Positions 48,781-58,780 of a stretch of 64,000 bases of DNA are shown piece after piece. The notes below the pieces were generated by a model. The model was not told where the DNA came from. It ran no database searches and saw only the letters and a program-made list of their open reading frames with translations. The stretch is from Micromonospora coriariae (GTDB lineage: Bacteria > Actinomycetota > Actinomycetes > Mycobacteriales > Micromonosporaceae). A program made the translations under genes and the position numbers. The stretch's first letter is position 1. Each line of letters begins with the position of its first letter. The stretch is taken from the NCBI RefSeq assembly GCF_900091455.1, contig NZ_LT607412.1, positions 930,001 to 994,000 of the forward strand. The letters are read 5' to 3'.

Positions 48781-50346
48781 ATGGCACTACGACTCGCCGA
48801 GGGCACCGCATGGTCCGACGTCCTCGCCCGCGCGGTGGCCGCCACCCCCGAGGCGTTCGGCGCCGAGGTCGACGGCGTCACCACGCTGCACAACCTGGTC
48901 GAAGGCGACTGGCGGGCGGGCGGACGCCCCGCGCCGGTCCGCACCCCGGTGGACAACGCAGTGGTGATCAACCTTCCCCGGCTCGACGCCGACACCGCCC
49001 GCGCCGTCGTCGCGCACGCCGCCGCCGCGCACCGGGCCTGGGCCCAGACCCCGCTCGCCGACCGCAAGGCGCGGGTCGTCGACGCGCTGGACGCGCTCAC
49101 CGCCCACCGCGACCTGCTCGCGCTGCTGCTGGTCTGGGAGATCGGCAAGCCGTGGCGGCTGGCCTGCGCTGATGTGGACCGGGCGCTGGACGGCGTGCGC
49201 TGGTACGCGGACGAAATCGACCGGATGCTCGCCGACGGCCGCGAGCCGCTAGCCGGCCCGGTCAGCAACATCGCCTCATGGAACTACCCGATGAGCGTCC
49301 TCGTGCACGCCGAACTGGTCCAACTGCTGGCCGGCAACGCGGTCATCGCCAAGACCCCGTCCCAGGGCGGCGCGGTCTGTCTGACCGTCGCACACGCGCT
49401 GATGCGCCGGGCCGGCCTGCCCGCCACCCTCGTCTCCGGCGGCGGCGAGGAACTGTCCGAAGTGCTGGTCCGGGCACCGGAGATCGGCGCGGTGGCGTTC
49501 GTCGGCGGACGCTCCAACGGGGGCAAGGTGGCCGCCGCGCTGCTCGACAGCGACAAGCGGCACTTCATCGAGCAGGAAGGCCTCAACGCCTGGGGGATCT
49601 GGAACTTCTCCCAGTGGGACCTGCTCGCCGCGCACCTCAAGAAAGGCTTCGAGTACGGCAAGCAGCGCTGCACCGCGTACCCCCGGTTCGTCGTACAGCG
49701 TGACCTCGTCGACGAGTTCCTCGACATGTACCTGCCGGTGGTCCGCTCGGTTCGCTTCGGGCACCCGCTCGCGGTGGACGAGACCTGGACCGCCGGTGAC
49801 CCGCTACCCGAGCTGGACTTCGGGCCGCTGATCAGCGCCGCCAAGGCCGAGGAGTTGCACCGCAAGGTCGACGAGGCGGTCCGCGGCGGTGCGGTGCCGC
49901 TGCACCGGGGCAAGCTGACCGGCGCGCCGTTCCTGCCCGGGCAGGACACCTCGGCGTACGTGGCGCCGTCGGTGCTGCTCGCCCCACCCGGCCGGTCCCG
50001 GCTGATGCACGCCGAGCCGTTCGGGCCCGTCGACACGATCGTCGTGGTGGACACCACCGACGAGTTGCTGGCCGCGATGAACGCCTCCAACGGCGCGCTG
50101 GTCGCGTCGTTGGCCTGCGACGACACCGACGAGGCCGGCAAGCTCGCGGTGGACCTCCAGGCGTTCAAGGTGGGCATCAACAAGCCGCGCTCGCGGGGCG
50201 ACCGCGACGAGCCGTTCGGCGGGCGGGGCGCCTCCTGGAAGGGCGCGTTCGTCGGCGGTGACCTGCTGGTGCAGGCGGTGACGGTCGGCGGCGACAGCCG
50301 GCTCTACGGCAACTTCCCCGACTACAGCAGCTACCCCACCACCTGA
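48781..50346 (+). CDS. aldehyde dehydrogenase family protein
   Basis: 521 residues. NAD(P)-fold segments IASWNYPMSVLVHAELVQLLAGNAVIAKTPS and FVGGRSNGGKVAAAL; catalytic Cys297 in YGKQRCTAYPRF and a general base near Glu264-Glu266 (IEQEGLN). The usual ELGGK motif is replaced by EQEGLN, marking a divergent ALDH subgroup. Substrate unknown. ATG has TGAGGAG nine bases before it. Confidence 0.88.
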   Translation: MALRLAEGTAWSDVLARAVAATPEAFGAEVDGVTTLHNLVEGDWRAGGRPAPVRTPVDNAVVINLPRLDADTARAVVAHAAAAHRAWAQTPLADRKARVVDALDALTAHRDLLALLLVWEIGKPWRLACADVDRALDGVRWYADEIDRMLADGREPLAGPVSNIASWNYPMSVLVHAELVQLLAGNAVIAKTPSQGGAVCLTVAHALMRRAGLPATLVSGGGEELSEVLVRAPEIGAVAFVGGRSNGGKVAAALLDSDKRHFIEQEGLNAWGIWNFSQWDLLAAHLKKGFEYGKQRCTAYPRFVVQRDLVDEFLDMYLPVVRSVRFGHPLAVDETWTAGDPLPELDFGPLISAAKAEELHRKVDEAVRGGAVPLHRGKLTGAPFLPGQDTSAYVAPSVLLAPPGRSRLMHAEPFGPVDTIVVVDTTDELLAAMNASNGALVASLACDDTDEAGKLAVDLQAFKVGINKPRSRGDRDEPFGGRGASWKGAFVGGDLLVQAVTVGGDSRLYGNFPDYSSYPTT

Positions 50347-50355
50347 TCGAGGTGT

Positions 50356-50409
50356 AAGGAAGGGCCCCTTGTTAACGCCTGGCGCATAGCAAGGGGCCCC
50401 TCTTAACAA
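50356..50409 (+). repeat. interspersed repeat element, copy A
   Basis: Begins AAGGAAGGGCCCCTTGTT and ends with CCCCTCTTAACAA; it contains two GGGCCCC-TTAAC modules in direct order about 32 bases apart. About 85% identical to the reverse complement of copy B at 50881. I recall such GTTAACAAGGGGCCCTTCCT modules in many Micromonospora intergenic regions. Confidence 0.8.
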
Positions 50410-50435
50410 CGGGCCCTCGGGCGTACCGTCAAGAG

Positions 50436-50834
50436 ATGGCGATCATCGCGCAGCTTTCCCTGGGCGTGTCCGACGCCGAGCGGGCGGGAGCGTTCTGGGC
50501 CGCGGCCCTGGGCTACCGCCGACGGGCGCCCCGATTCGAGAGCGACGAGTGGATCGTGCTGGAGCCGCCGCCCGGGACGCTCGGAACGGCCATCGCGATG
50601 GACCTCAGCGAGAGCCCGGTGCAGGAGTTTCCCCGGCTCCACATGGACCTGGACGCCGGCGAGCGCAGCCTCGACGAGGAACTCGACCGGCTGCTCGCCC
50701 TCGGCGCCCAGCGGGTGGACTGGCGGCACTACCCCACCGACCCGAATCCGACCGAGCCGCCGTACGTGGTGCTCGCCGACCCCGAGGGCAACCGGTTCTG
50801 CGTGTCCGGCCACCGCGAACCGCCCGCGCGTTGA
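50436..50834 (+). CDS. VOC family (glyoxalase-like) protein
   Basis: 132 residues, one vicinal-oxygen-chelate domain: LSLGVSDAERAGAFWAAALGY at the start and VVLADPEGNRFCVSGH at the end, giving the metal-ligand and strand pattern of the family (glyoxalase 6 type). Cytoplasmic. Substrate not predictable. It lies alone between two inverted repeat copies. Confidence 0.88.
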   Translation: MAIIAQLSLGVSDAERAGAFWAAALGYRRRAPRFESDEWIVLEPPPGTLGTAIAMDLSESPVQEFPRLHMDLDAGERSLDEELDRLLALGAQRVDWRHYPTDPNPTEPPYVVLADPEGNRFCVSGHREPPAR

Positions 50835-50880
50835 CACGTCCGCGCTCCGTCCACGGGTGAACCTCCGCGAGCTGCGTCGT

Positions 50881-50935
50881 TGTTAACAAGGGGCCCTTCC
50901 TATGCACCAGGCGTTAAGAAGGTGCCCTTCCTTTC
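50881..50935 (-). repeat. interspersed repeat element, copy B (inverted)
   Basis: Forward-strand sequence begins TGTTAACAAGGGGCCCTTCC and ends TGCCCTTCCTT; the reverse complement aligns with copy A at 50356 with a few mismatches and one indel. It supplies the stop codon and last residues of the ACT-GNAT gene. Confidence 0.8.
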
Positions 50936-51964
50936 TCCGGTGAGCGGGACGGTGAGGCTGAGCAGGGTGCCGTCGCGCTCGGTCGAGCCGGGCCGGTCCA
51001 GCCGGCGCAGGGTACGCAGCATCGGGATGTTCTCGGCCTGTACGTGCAGCACCAGCGCCGCGTACCCGGCCCGGTCGGCGTGCCGGGCCAGCCGGCGCAG
51101 CAACGCCGAGCCGAGCCCACGCCGCTGCCAGTCGTCGCGCACCAGCAGCGCCACCTCGGCCTCGTCGCCCTCACCGAGCAGATTCGCCATCGCGACCACC
51201 GACTCGGCGCCGCCGTCGTCGTCGGCGGCCGTGGCGAGCAGGGTCAGCCCTCGGCTCGCCTCCAGCAGCCGGCGCAACCGGGCCTGCTGCGGCGGCGCCG
51301 CGCCGCTCAGGTAGCGCCGCTGCCGGCTGCGTGGCGAGCACCCCTCGTGCAGCTCCAGTACCCCCGGCAGATCGTCCGCGCAGGCCGGTCGGACGGCCAG
51401 CTCGGCGCCGTCGGGCAGCACCAGGTTGACCTGTTCGGCGGCCCGGCGCGTCACGGTGGCGGCCAGCTCGACCAGGGCCTGCGCCCGGGCGTACTCCGCC
51501 GGAGTGAACGCGGGCGCGGCCCGGTGCAGCGCGAACGAGCCGCCCACCGGGTCCGCCAGCAGCATCCTGGTGCCGGTGATCCCCCGGTCGACCGGTGTCG
51601 AGGCCGGCCGCCAGCTGACCGTGTCAGCGCCGAGCAGGGTGGAAAGCGCCTCGCCCGTCGCGTCCGGGTCGCGCACCAGCCGGTTGGCCAGCCCGAGCAC
51701 CCGGGTCGGCTGGTCGGCCAGGCCGCGCGCCTCGCTGCGCGCCACCCAGCAGTCCCGGCCCCGGCCCCGCTCGATGGCCGCGACCAACTCGGCCTCGGCC
51801 AGCGTGTCCGGCGCGTCGACCAGGAAGTCGTCCACCGCGCCGTGCTCGGTGGGTTGCACCTGCACGGTGAGGATGTTGACTCCGCGCAGCGCGAGGCTCG
51901 CGGTGAGGACCGACAGGTAACCCGGCCGGTCGTCCACGGTCGCTCGGATCCGCCACAACGTCAT
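50900..51964 (-). CDS. ACT domain-GNAT acetyltransferase fusion
   Basis: 354 residues. ACT domain at 1-75 (ATVDDRPGYLSVLTASLALRGVNILTVQV), a helical middle segment, and a GNAT domain from about 200 (VRPACADDLPGVLELHEG, QRRGLGSALLRRLARHAD as acetyl-CoA loop). ACT domains bind amino acids, so the acetyltransferase may be amino-acid-gated or modify a metabolic enzyme. The final residues (RKGTFLTPGA) are encoded by repeat copy B. Follows another ACT protein gene by 92 bases on the same strand. Confidence 0.85.
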   Translation of the reverse strand: MTLWRIRATVDDRPGYLSVLTASLALRGVNILTVQVQPTEHGAVDDFLVDAPDTLAEAELVAAIERGRGRDCWVARSEARGLADQPTRVLGLANRLVRDPDATGEALSTLLGADTVSWRPASTPVDRGITGTRMLLADPVGGSFALHRAAPAFTPAEYARAQALVELAATVTRRAAEQVNLVLPDGAELAVRPACADDLPGVLELHEGCSPRSRQRRYLSGAAPPQQARLRRLLEASRGLTLLATAADDDGGAESVVAMANLLGEGDEAEVALLVRDDWQRRGLGSALLRRLARHADRAGYAALVLHVQAENIPMLRTLRRLDRPGSTERDGTLLSLTVPLTGERKGTFLTPGA

Positions 51965-52056
51965 GGTTGGCCCCCTTTCCCGGTACGAGCCTCGTCCCGG
52001 GCTGTTGCCGTCCGGTTGCTCGCCGGTGACGGCCCGGGAACTCCTCGGACCACCGC

Positions 52057-52761
52057 TCAGGGGCTGGCGACCACGGGGGGCGCGCCGACCAGGTCCAGCC
52101 GGTCGCCGAGAATCACAGCGCTGGCCCGGACGAGCTGACTGAGCCGGTCCACCTCCGTGCTGTGGAACGCGGCGGCCGACAGGGTCTCGGTGTGCTCGCG
52201 GGCCACCACCAGGACCAGGCCGGCCCGCCCGAACGGCGCGATCGCGTGGTGGGTGCCGTCGGGGGTGGTCATCGACCGGCCGCGCAGCGGGGTCACCTCC
52301 GGAAGCCGCGGCGGTACGGGAGCCCGCCAGCTGGCGTGTCCGACGGTCGCCCCACCGGTGCCTCCGGCCCGCGAGGCCCAGTCCACCGGCACCACGGCGG
52401 CGACGGCCCAGTCGGCCGCCAGCAGCCCGGGTACCGCGTCGACAAGCGTGGCCAGCCCGTCGGCCGGGTTCGCCGCGACCTGGGCCAGCAGCTCGGCGTC
52501 CTGACCGGTGGTGGTGGGCGCGCCGATCGCCCGCCACACGCCGTCGACCCGTACGCCCGGGATCGCCGCGAGCCCGGCCAGCAGCCGCTCGACGCGGGCC
52601 GCACCCGGCCAGACCACCGTGAAGTCGTCCACCGCGCGCCCGCCGAGCCGCTCCAGGACTACCACCTGGACGATGTCCGCGCCGGACACGCCCAACGTGC
52701 GGGCGACCTGGCCGAGGGTGCCCGGACGGTCCGGCAGGGTGACCCGAACTCGCAGCAACAT
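52057..52761 (-). CDS. ACT domain-containing protein
   Basis: 234 residues. N-terminal ACT: LLRVRVTLPDRPGTLGQVARTL then GADIVQVVVLERLGGRAVDDF; the C-terminal part (about 130-234) ends in a weak GAF-like region (VVAREHTETLSAAAFHSTEVDRLSQLV). Probably senses an amino acid. ATG at 52761 has GGAGG seven bases before it. Works, by inference, with the ACT-GNAT protein downstream. Confidence 0.82.
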   Translation of the reverse strand: MLLRVRVTLPDRPGTLGQVARTLGVSGADIVQVVVLERLGGRAVDDFTVVWPGAARVERLLAGLAAIPGVRVDGVWRAIGAPTTTGQDAELLAQVAANPADGLATLVDAVPGLLAADWAVAAVVPVDWASRAGGTGGATVGHASWRAPVPPRLPEVTPLRGRSMTTPDGTHHAIAPFGRAGLVLVVAREHTETLSAAAFHSTEVDRLSQLVRASAVILGDRLDLVGAPPVVASP

Positions 52762-52906
52762 GTCTGTCCCTCCGCTCGGCGGGCCGGCGGCGGCCGGCAG
52801 GCTGGTCACAGCCTGGGCGTTGACCATTTCGTCCCTGTTGCAGAGGCATGTCCCGAGAGGAAAATCTGACCTTGACAACGTGAGCGGGCTGCCATCAACT
52901 AATCGG

Positions 52907-53986
52907 ATGACCGATCCGGCCGTCGATGCGCTCCGGCCGGGGGCCCTTCCGGCGTCCCCCGCCGGTCTGGACCTGGACCGACTCGCCGGCTATCTGGCGG
53001 AACACCGCCCGGAGCTGGCCGTCGGGCCGCTGCGGGCACAGCTGATCGCGGGCGGCAAGTCCAACCTCACCTACCTGCTGCGCCTCGGCGAACGCGAGGT
53101 CGTGCTCCGCCGGCCACCGCTCGGGCACGTGCTGGCGACCGCGCACGACATGGCGCGCGAGTTCCGGGTCATCTCGGCGCTGGCGCCGACCGAGGTGCCG
53201 GTGCCGGGCGCGCTGCTGCTCTGCACCGAGCCGGAGGTGATCGGCGCGCCGTTCTACCTGATGGAGCGGATGCCCGGCGAGGTGTTCCGCACCCGCCGGC
53301 AGACCGATCCGCTGGGCGACGAGCGACGCCGCGCGCTGGCCATGGCGATGATGGACACCCTCGCGGCGCTGCACACCGTCGATCCGGCAGCGGTCGGGTT
53401 GAGCGACTTCGGCCGCCCGGAGGGCTACCTGGCCCGACAGGTCCGCCGGTGGGCCGGGCAGCTCGACCGCTCGCGCAGCCGCCCGCTGCCGGGCATCGAC
53501 GAGCTGCGGGACCTGCTCGCCGCCACAGCGCCGGAGGGCGCGAACGCCGGCCGGATCGTGCACGGCGACTACCGCCTGGACAATCTCCTCGCCTCGGCCG
53601 ACCCGGTCGCCGTGCACGCGGTACTGGACTGGGAGATGGCCACCCTCGGTGACCCGCTGGCCGACCTGGGGCTGCTGCTGACGTACTGGGACGTGCTGGG
53701 CGACAGCGAGACGGCCGCCGGCAACCCGGTGGCCGACGGGCTCGGCCCACGCGCCGGCTTCCCCACCGGCGCCGAGCTGATCGACCGGTACGCGGGGCGC
53801 AGCGACGTCGACGTCGGGCCACTGCACTGGCACGTGGCGCTCGGCTGTTTCAAGCTCGCGGTCATCTGCGAGGGCATCCACTACCGCCACACGCTCGGGC
53901 AGACGCTCGGCGAGGGCTTCGACCGGATCGGCGAGATGGTGGCACCGCTGGTCGCGCACGGGCTGACCGCCGCCAGGGAGCGGTGA
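52907..53986 (+). CDS. APH-fold phosphotransferase (ACAD10/11 kinase-like)
   Basis: 359 residues, protein-kinase-like phosphotransferase: [26 protein letters not shown] (N-lobe), [10 protein letters not shown] (catalytic Asp and Asn) and [17 protein letters not shown] (metal Asp). Matches the kinase half of ACAD10/ACAD11 and LvaA, which phosphorylate the 4-hydroxyl of acyl-CoAs. Stop overlaps the ATG of an acyl-CoA dehydrogenase gene (TGATG), making the pair strongly coupled. Confidence 0.88.
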   Translation: MTDPAVDALRPGALPASPAGLDLDRLAGYLAEHRPELAVGPLRAQLIAGGKSNLTYLLRLGEREVVLRRPPLGHVLATAHDMAREFRVISALAPTEVPVPGALLLCTEPEVIGAPFYLMERMPGEVFRTRRQTDPLGDERRRALAMAMMDTLAALHTVDPAAVGLSDFGRPEGYLARQVRRWAGQLDRSRSRPLPGIDELRDLLAATAPEGANAGRIVHGDYRLDNLLASADPVAVHAVLDWEMATLGDPLADLGLLLTYWDVLGDSETAAGNPVADGLGPRAGFPTGAELIDRYAGRSDVDVGPLHWHVALGCFKLAVICEGIHYRHTLGQTLGEGFDRIGEMVAPLVAHGLTAARER

Positions 53987-55206
53987 TGGACTTCTCGTAC
54001 GACACCCGGACCGAGGAGCTGCGCGACGAGCTGACCCGGTTCCTGACCGAGCACGTCTATCCGGCCGAGGCGGTGCACGCCGAGCAGGTGGCCGCCGGCG
54101 ACCCGTGGTCGCGTACCCCGGTGCTGGCCGAGCTGAAGGCGGAGGCCCGCAAGCGCGGCCTGTGGAACCTCTTCCTGCCCGACCCGCGCTACGGCGCCGG
54201 CCTGACCAACCTCCAGTACGCTCCGCTCGCCGAGCTGACCGGGCGCAGCCCGCACCTGGCGCCGGAGGCGGTCAACTGCGCGGCGCCGGACACCGGCAAC
54301 ATGGAGCTGCTGGCCGAGTTCGGCTCGCAGGCGCAGCGGGAGCGCTGGCTGATGCCGCTGCTGGAGGGCGAGATCCGCTCCGCCTTCTGCATGACCGAAC
54401 CGGACGTCGCCTCCTCCGACGCCACCAACATCGCGACCCGGATCGTCCGCGACGGCGACGAGTACGTCATCAACGGCCGCAAGTGGTGGTCGTCCGGTGC
54501 GATGGACCCGCGCTGCGAGATCTTCATCGTGATGGGCAAGACCGACCCCGGCGCCGACCGGCACCGCCAGCAGAGCATGGTGCTGGTCCCCCGGGACACC
54601 CCGGGCGTCACCGTGCGCCGGGGCATGACCGTCTTCGGCTACACCGACGGCTCACACGGCGGGCACGCCGAGATCGACTTCACAGACGTCCGGGTGCCGG
54701 CGGAGAACCTGATCGGTGCCGAGGGCACCGGTTTCGCCATCGCCCAGGCCCGGCTGGGTCCGGGCCGGATCCATCACTGCATGCGGCTGATCGGGATGGC
54801 CGAGCGGGCGTTGGAGCTGCTCTGCCGGCGGGCGAACGAGCGCGTCGCGTTCGGCCGGCCGCTGGCCGAGCAGGGCGTCGTCCGGGAGTGGATCGCCGAG
54901 TCGCGGGTGCGCATCGAGCAGTCCCGACTGCTGGTGCTCAAGACGGCCTGGCTGATGGACACCGTCGGCAACAAGGGCGCGCACACCGAGATCCAGGCCA
55001 TCAAGATCGGCACCCCGGCGATGGCGGAGTGGGTGATCGACAAGGCCATCCAGGGGTACGGCGGCGCCGGCGTCAGCCAGGACACGCCGCTGGCCGCCCT
55101 GTGGGCGCAGACCCGCACCCTGCGCCTCGCCGACGGCCCCGACGAGGTCCACCGCTCCTCCCTCGCCAAGCGCGAACTCCGCCGCTGGGCCCCCACCCCG
55201 GCCTAA
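53986..55206 (+). CDS. acyl-CoA dehydrogenase (ACAD10/11-like)
   Basis: 406 residues. FAD enzyme with [16 protein letters not shown] (FAD/substrate loop), [33 protein letters not shown] and the C-terminal [22 protein letters not shown]. Similar to ACAD11 and LvaC, which remove phosphate from phosphorylated 4-hydroxyacyl-CoA and rearrange it for beta-oxidation. With the coupled kinase it suggests gamma-hydroxy acid or levulinate-type catabolism. Confidence 0.92.
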   Translation: MDFSYDTRTEELRDELTRFLTEHVYPAEAVHAEQVAAGDPWSRTPVLAELKAEARKRGLWNLFLPDPRYGAGLTNLQYAPLAELTGRSPHLAPEAVNCAAPDTGNMELLAEFGSQAQRERWLMPLLEGEIRSAFCMTEPDVASSDATNIATRIVRDGDEYVINGRKWWSSGAMDPRCEIFIVMGKTDPGADRHRQQSMVLVPRDTPGVTVRRGMTVFGYTDGSHGGHAEIDFTDVRVPAENLIGAEGTGFAIAQARLGPGRIHHCMRLIGMAERALELLCRRANERVAFGRPLAEQGVVREWIAESRVRIEQSRLLVLKTAWLMDTVGNKGAHTEIQAIKIGTPAMAEWVIDKAIQGYGGAGVSQDTPLAALWAQTRTLRLADGPDEVHRSSLAKRELRRWAPTPA

Positions 55207-55261
55207 ACCCCCACCCACCCCACCCGGACCCGGGTCCGGCCCCGCGCCCCCGTCCTCGCCC

Positions 55262-55322
55262 GTTGATCATGAAGTTATTGCCACCCGTGTCGGCGTGTCA
55301 GGGCAATAACTTCATGATCAAC
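55262..55322. repeat. AT-rich perfect inverted repeat, 21-base arms
   Basis: Arms at 55262-55282 and 55302-55322 are perfect reverse complements (beginning GTTGATCATGAAGTTATT) around a 19-base loop. Lies between convergent genes but has no T-run. I recall TTGATCATGAAGTTATTGCC-type elements as multi-copy in Micromonospora-like genomes. It could be a MITE or a transcription-end structure. Confidence 0.85.
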
Positions 55323-55368
55323 GGCGGGCCGGCGGACCGGCGGGCGCGGTACGGCGGGGTGGGGTGGG

Positions 55369-56415
55369 TTAGGCGGAGGCGCGGTGGATCAGTTGGGTGT
55401 CCAGGAGGATGTGGGGGGCGGGGAGGTCGTCGCCGCGGATCCGGGCGACCAGCAGCCGGGCCATCTGCCGGCCCATCTCCTCCACCGGCTGGAAGACGGT
55501 GGTCAGTGGCGGGTCCGCCTGCCGGGCGATCGGCGCGTCGTCGAACCCGATCACCGCGACGTCCTCGGGCACCCGCCGGCCGGCCTCGCGCAGCGTCCGT
55601 AGCGCGCCGAACGCCATCAGGTCGGACGCGACGAAGACCGCGTCCAGGTCCGGGCAGGCGTCCAACAGCCGACGCATGCCGGCCGCGCCGCTGCCCTCGC
55701 TGAAGTCCCCGTACGCGATCAGGTCTGGGTTGACGCCGGCCCCGCTGGCCTTGACCGCCTCGGTGTAGCCGGCCAGCCGGGCCAGGCCGGCACCCATGTC
55801 CTGCGGGCCGGCGATGGTGGCGATGCGTCGCCGTCCCCGGCCGGCCAGGTACTCCACCGCCTGCCGGGCGCCTCCCACGTTGTCCACGTCGACGAACCAG
55901 GCCGGCTGGGCGCCGGGTTGCAGCATCCGGGCCGGCCGACCGCCGAGCACGGCGGGCAGGCCGCGCTCCTCCAGCAGGGTCGGCAGCGGGTCGGAGTCGT
56001 GCAACGACAGCAGCAGGACGCCGTCGACGTGCTGGTTGGTCAGGTGGTGCTCGACCCGCTCCCGCTCCACCGCCGACTGGGCCATGGCCAGCCAGAGCTG
56101 CATGGGGGTCTCCAGCAGCGCGGAGCTGATCCCCCGCACGATGCCGGCGAAGAACGGCTCGGTGAAGACCCGTTCGCCGGATTCGGACACCACCAGCGCG
56201 ACGGAGTCGGTCCGCTGGGTGACGAGCGCGCGGGCGGCTCGGTTCGGCACGTACCCCAGCTCGGCGATGGCCTGCTGGACCGCGGCCCGGGCCTCCGGAC
56301 TGACCTGGGGCGAGCCGTTGACCACCCGGGAGACCGTCCCCCGCCCGACGCCGGCGCGCGCCGCGACCGCATCGAGGGTCGGGCGCCCGAGCGACCGGGT
56401 GCGCTGCGTTGTCAT
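55369..56415 (-). CDS. cebR: LacI-family repressor, CebR-like
   Basis: 348 residues. LacI HTH PTLDAVAARAGVGRGTVSRVVNG then the hinge YVPNRAARALVTQ, followed by a periplasmic-binding-like ligand domain (VDGVLLLSLHDSD, DAVFVASDLMAFGALRTLREAG). ATG at 56415 has GGAGGAG seven bases before it. Last gene in the direction of the ceb operon, and the operon promoter carries CebR-type boxes, so it should repress cello-oligosaccharide genes and release on cellobiose. Confidence 0.9.
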   Translation of the reverse strand: MTTQRTRSLGRPTLDAVAARAGVGRGTVSRVVNGSPQVSPEARAAVQQAIAELGYVPNRAARALVTQRTDSVALVVSESGERVFTEPFFAGIVRGISSALLETPMQLWLAMAQSAVERERVEHHLTNQHVDGVLLLSLHDSDPLPTLLEERGLPAVLGGRPARMLQPGAQPAWFVDVDNVGGARQAVEYLAGRGRRRIATIAGPQDMGAGLARLAGYTEAVKASGAGVNPDLIAYGDFSEGSGAAGMRRLLDACPDLDAVFVASDLMAFGALRTLREAGRRVPEDVAVIGFDDAPIARQADPPLTTVFQPVEEMGRQMARLLVARIRGDDLPAPHILLDTQLIHRASA

Positions 56416-56497
56416 CGTCTGCTCCTCCGACGGCGGGCGGGCCCGGTGCCACCTGCGGGATGTGGACACCGGGCCCGCCCTGATGGCTGGCCCGAGC

Positions 56498-57931
56498 CTA
56501 TTGTGCGGCCAGACCGTTGCGTCGGATCACCGAGGCGTACCACCTGGCACTGGACTTGGGGGTGCGGACCTGAGTGTCGTAGTCGACGTGGATCATGCCG
56601 AACCGCTTGGTGTAACCCCAGGCCCATTCGAAATTATCCATCAGCGACCAGGCGAAGTATCCCCGCAGGGGCACCCCGGCGTTGATCGCCTCGTGCGCGG
56701 CGCGCAGGTGGGCGTCGAAGTAGGCGAGGCGGTCGACGTCGTCGACCTCCCCGTCGACCACAGTGTCGACGAACGCGGAGCCGTTCTCGGTGACGTAGAG
56801 CGGAAGGTCGGTGTACTCGTCGTGCACCCGGCGCAGCGTCTCGACCAGGCCCGGGGCGTCGATCTCCCAGTTCATGTCGGTGACCGGGAAGCCCCGGGTG
56901 ACGAACCGGACGTCCTCGCTGCCCGGCCAGCAGGAGGGCGCACGCCAGTACGGCTCCGGCTCGGCGCCCTCCACCGGGGCGGCGACCACGTGCCGGCTGT
57001 AGTAGTTGACTCCGACCAGGTCCAGCGGCGTGGAGATGGTGGCCAGGTCACCGTCGTGTACGTGGTCGAAGTCGGTCACCGCGCTCAGGTCGGCCACCAG
57101 GTCCTCCGGATACGACCCGCGCAGCAGCGGGTCGAGGAAGAACCGGTTGGCCAGCGCGTCGATCCGCCGGGCGGCGTCGGCGTCGCCGGGCGCGTCGCTG
57201 GCCGGGTCGACGGGGTAGAGGTTGACGGTCACCCCCACCTCGGCGCCCGGCCGGGCGGCCCGCAGCGCCTGCACGGCCAGGCCGTGTCCGAGCATCAGGT
57301 GGTGCCCGGCGCGGACCGCGTCCGCTCCGTTGGACCGGCCGGGGGCGTGCGCCCCGGAGCCGTAGCCGAGGAAGGCCGAGCACCACGGCTCGTTCAGCGT
57401 GGTCCAGTAGCGCACCCGGTCGCCGAGCGCGTCGGCGACCAGCGTGGTGTAGTCGGCGAAGCGGGCGGCGGTGTCCCGGGCGGGCCAGCCGCCGGCGTCC
57501 TCCAGCGGCTGCGGCAGGTCCCAGTGGTAGAGGGTGAGCCACGGCTCGATGCCGTGCGCCAGCAGCTCGTCGACGAGCCGACGGTAGAAGTCCAACCCCT
57601 GCGGGTTGGCCGCGCCGGCGCCGCCGGGCTGCACCCGGGGCCAGGAGACCGAGAAACGGTACGACTTCAGCCCCAGCTCCGCCATCAGCGCGACGTCGCC
57701 GCCGAGCCGATGGTAGTGGTCGCAGGCCACGTCGCCGGTGTGCCCGGCGACCACCCGGCCGTCGGTGTGGCTGAAGGTGTCCCAGATCGACGGGGTACGG
57801 CCGTCCTCGGCCGCCGCCCCCTCGATCTGGTACGCCGCGGTCGCGGCCCCCCACAGGAAGCCGGGCGGAAAGGTCAGCCCGGGGCGCTCGTCGAGGACGC
57901 CGACGGCGGGCGGGCTGGCGGGGTTGCTCAC
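56498..57931 (-). CDS. bglC: GH1 beta-glucosidase
   Basis: 477 residues. [19 protein letters not shown] at the N-terminus, acid/base Glu in TTLNEPW, nucleophile Glu in [10 protein letters not shown], and the [17 protein letters not shown] signature. No signal peptide, so it hydrolyses imported cellobiose or cello-oligomers in the cytoplasm. GTG overlaps the cebG stop (GTGA), giving tight coupling with the importer. Confidence 0.94.
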   Translation of the reverse strand: MSNPASPPAVGVLDERPGLTFPPGFLWGAATAAYQIEGAAAEDGRTPSIWDTFSHTDGRVVAGHTGDVACDHYHRLGGDVALMAELGLKSYRFSVSWPRVQPGGAGAANPQGLDFYRRLVDELLAHGIEPWLTLYHWDLPQPLEDAGGWPARDTAARFADYTTLVADALGDRVRYWTTLNEPWCSAFLGYGSGAHAPGRSNGADAVRAGHHLMLGHGLAVQALRAARPGAEVGVTVNLYPVDPASDAPGDADAARRIDALANRFFLDPLLRGSYPEDLVADLSAVTDFDHVHDGDLATISTPLDLVGVNYYSRHVVAAPVEGAEPEPYWRAPSCWPGSEDVRFVTRGFPVTDMNWEIDAPGLVETLRRVHDEYTDLPLYVTENGSAFVDTVVDGEVDDVDRLAYFDAHLRAAHEAINAGVPLRGYFAWSLMDNFEWAWGYTKRFGMIHVDYDTQVRTPKSSARWYASVIRRNGLAAQ

Positions 57932-58770
57932 GACTTGACGGCACCTTCCATGATCCCGCCGATGATCTGGCGGCCAAACACGAGAAAGACGATTACCAGG
58001 GGGATGGTGCCGATCGCCGTGGCGGCGAACACCTGCGAGTAGTCGGTGTAGTAGGCGTACGAGAGGAAGGAGAGCGAGACCTGCAGGGTCGGGTTCTCCG
58101 GGGTGAGGATGGCGTACGGCCAGAGGAACGAGTTCCAGGTCTCCATGAAGGTGAGCAGGCCGAGGACACCGGCGGCGGGGCGCAGCGCGGGCAGCACGAT
58201 GCTCCAGTAGATCCGGAACGTGCTCGCGCCGTCGACGCGACCGGCTTCGATCAGCTCGTCGGAGATGGCCTGGCTGGCGTACTGGCGCATCATGAACACA
58301 CCGAAGGCGCTGACCAGGAACGGCACCGTGACCGCGTAGAGGGTGTCGTACCACCCCAGGTCCTGCATGATGCCCCAGAGCGGGATGAGCCCCATCTGGG
58401 TCGGGATCATCATGGTGACGATGATCGTCAGCAGGAGGATGTTGCTGCCCCGGAACTTCAGCTTGGCGAAGGCGAACCCGGCCAGCGAACCGGTGAGCAC
58501 CACCGACAGGGTGACCACCGAGGAGACGATGATCGAGTTCATCATGCCGGTGAGGAAGTTGGCGGCGTCGTTGTCGAGCACCCGCCCGAAGTTGTCACCG
58601 AACGCGCCACCGGGGGTCAGCGGCGGCGGCACGTCGTTGATGTTGTCCAGGCTGCGACTGCCGATCACCAGCATGTAGTAGAACGGGTAGATGGAGAGCA
58701 GCGCCGCCAGGACGAGCGCCAGGTAGGTCAGCGGGCTGGTGCGCCACAGGCGCTGGGAAGCCGAGGTCAT
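57928..58770 (-). CDS. cebG: carbohydrate ABC transporter permease, CebG-like
   Basis: 280 residues, six transmembrane helices, with the MalG-type EAA loop [23 protein letters not shown]. Inner-membrane half of a CUT1 sugar importer. Starts ten bases after cebF. The ATPase (MsiK type) is not encoded here, as in Streptomyces ceb operons. Confidence 0.93.
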   Translation of the reverse strand: MTSASQRLWRTSPLTYLALVLAALLSIYPFYYMLVIGSRSLDNINDVPPPLTPGGAFGDNFGRVLDNDAANFLTGMMNSIIVSSVVTLSVVLTGSLAGFAFAKLKFRGSNILLLTIIVTMMIPTQMGLIPLWGIMQDLGWYDTLYAVTVPFLVSAFGVFMMRQYASQAISDELIEAGRVDGASTFRIYWSIVLPALRPAAGVLGLLTFMETWNSFLWPYAILTPENPTLQVSLSFLSYAYYTDYSQVFAATAIGTIPLVIVFLVFGRQIIGGIMEGAVKS

Positions 58771-58780
58771 CGATCTCTCC

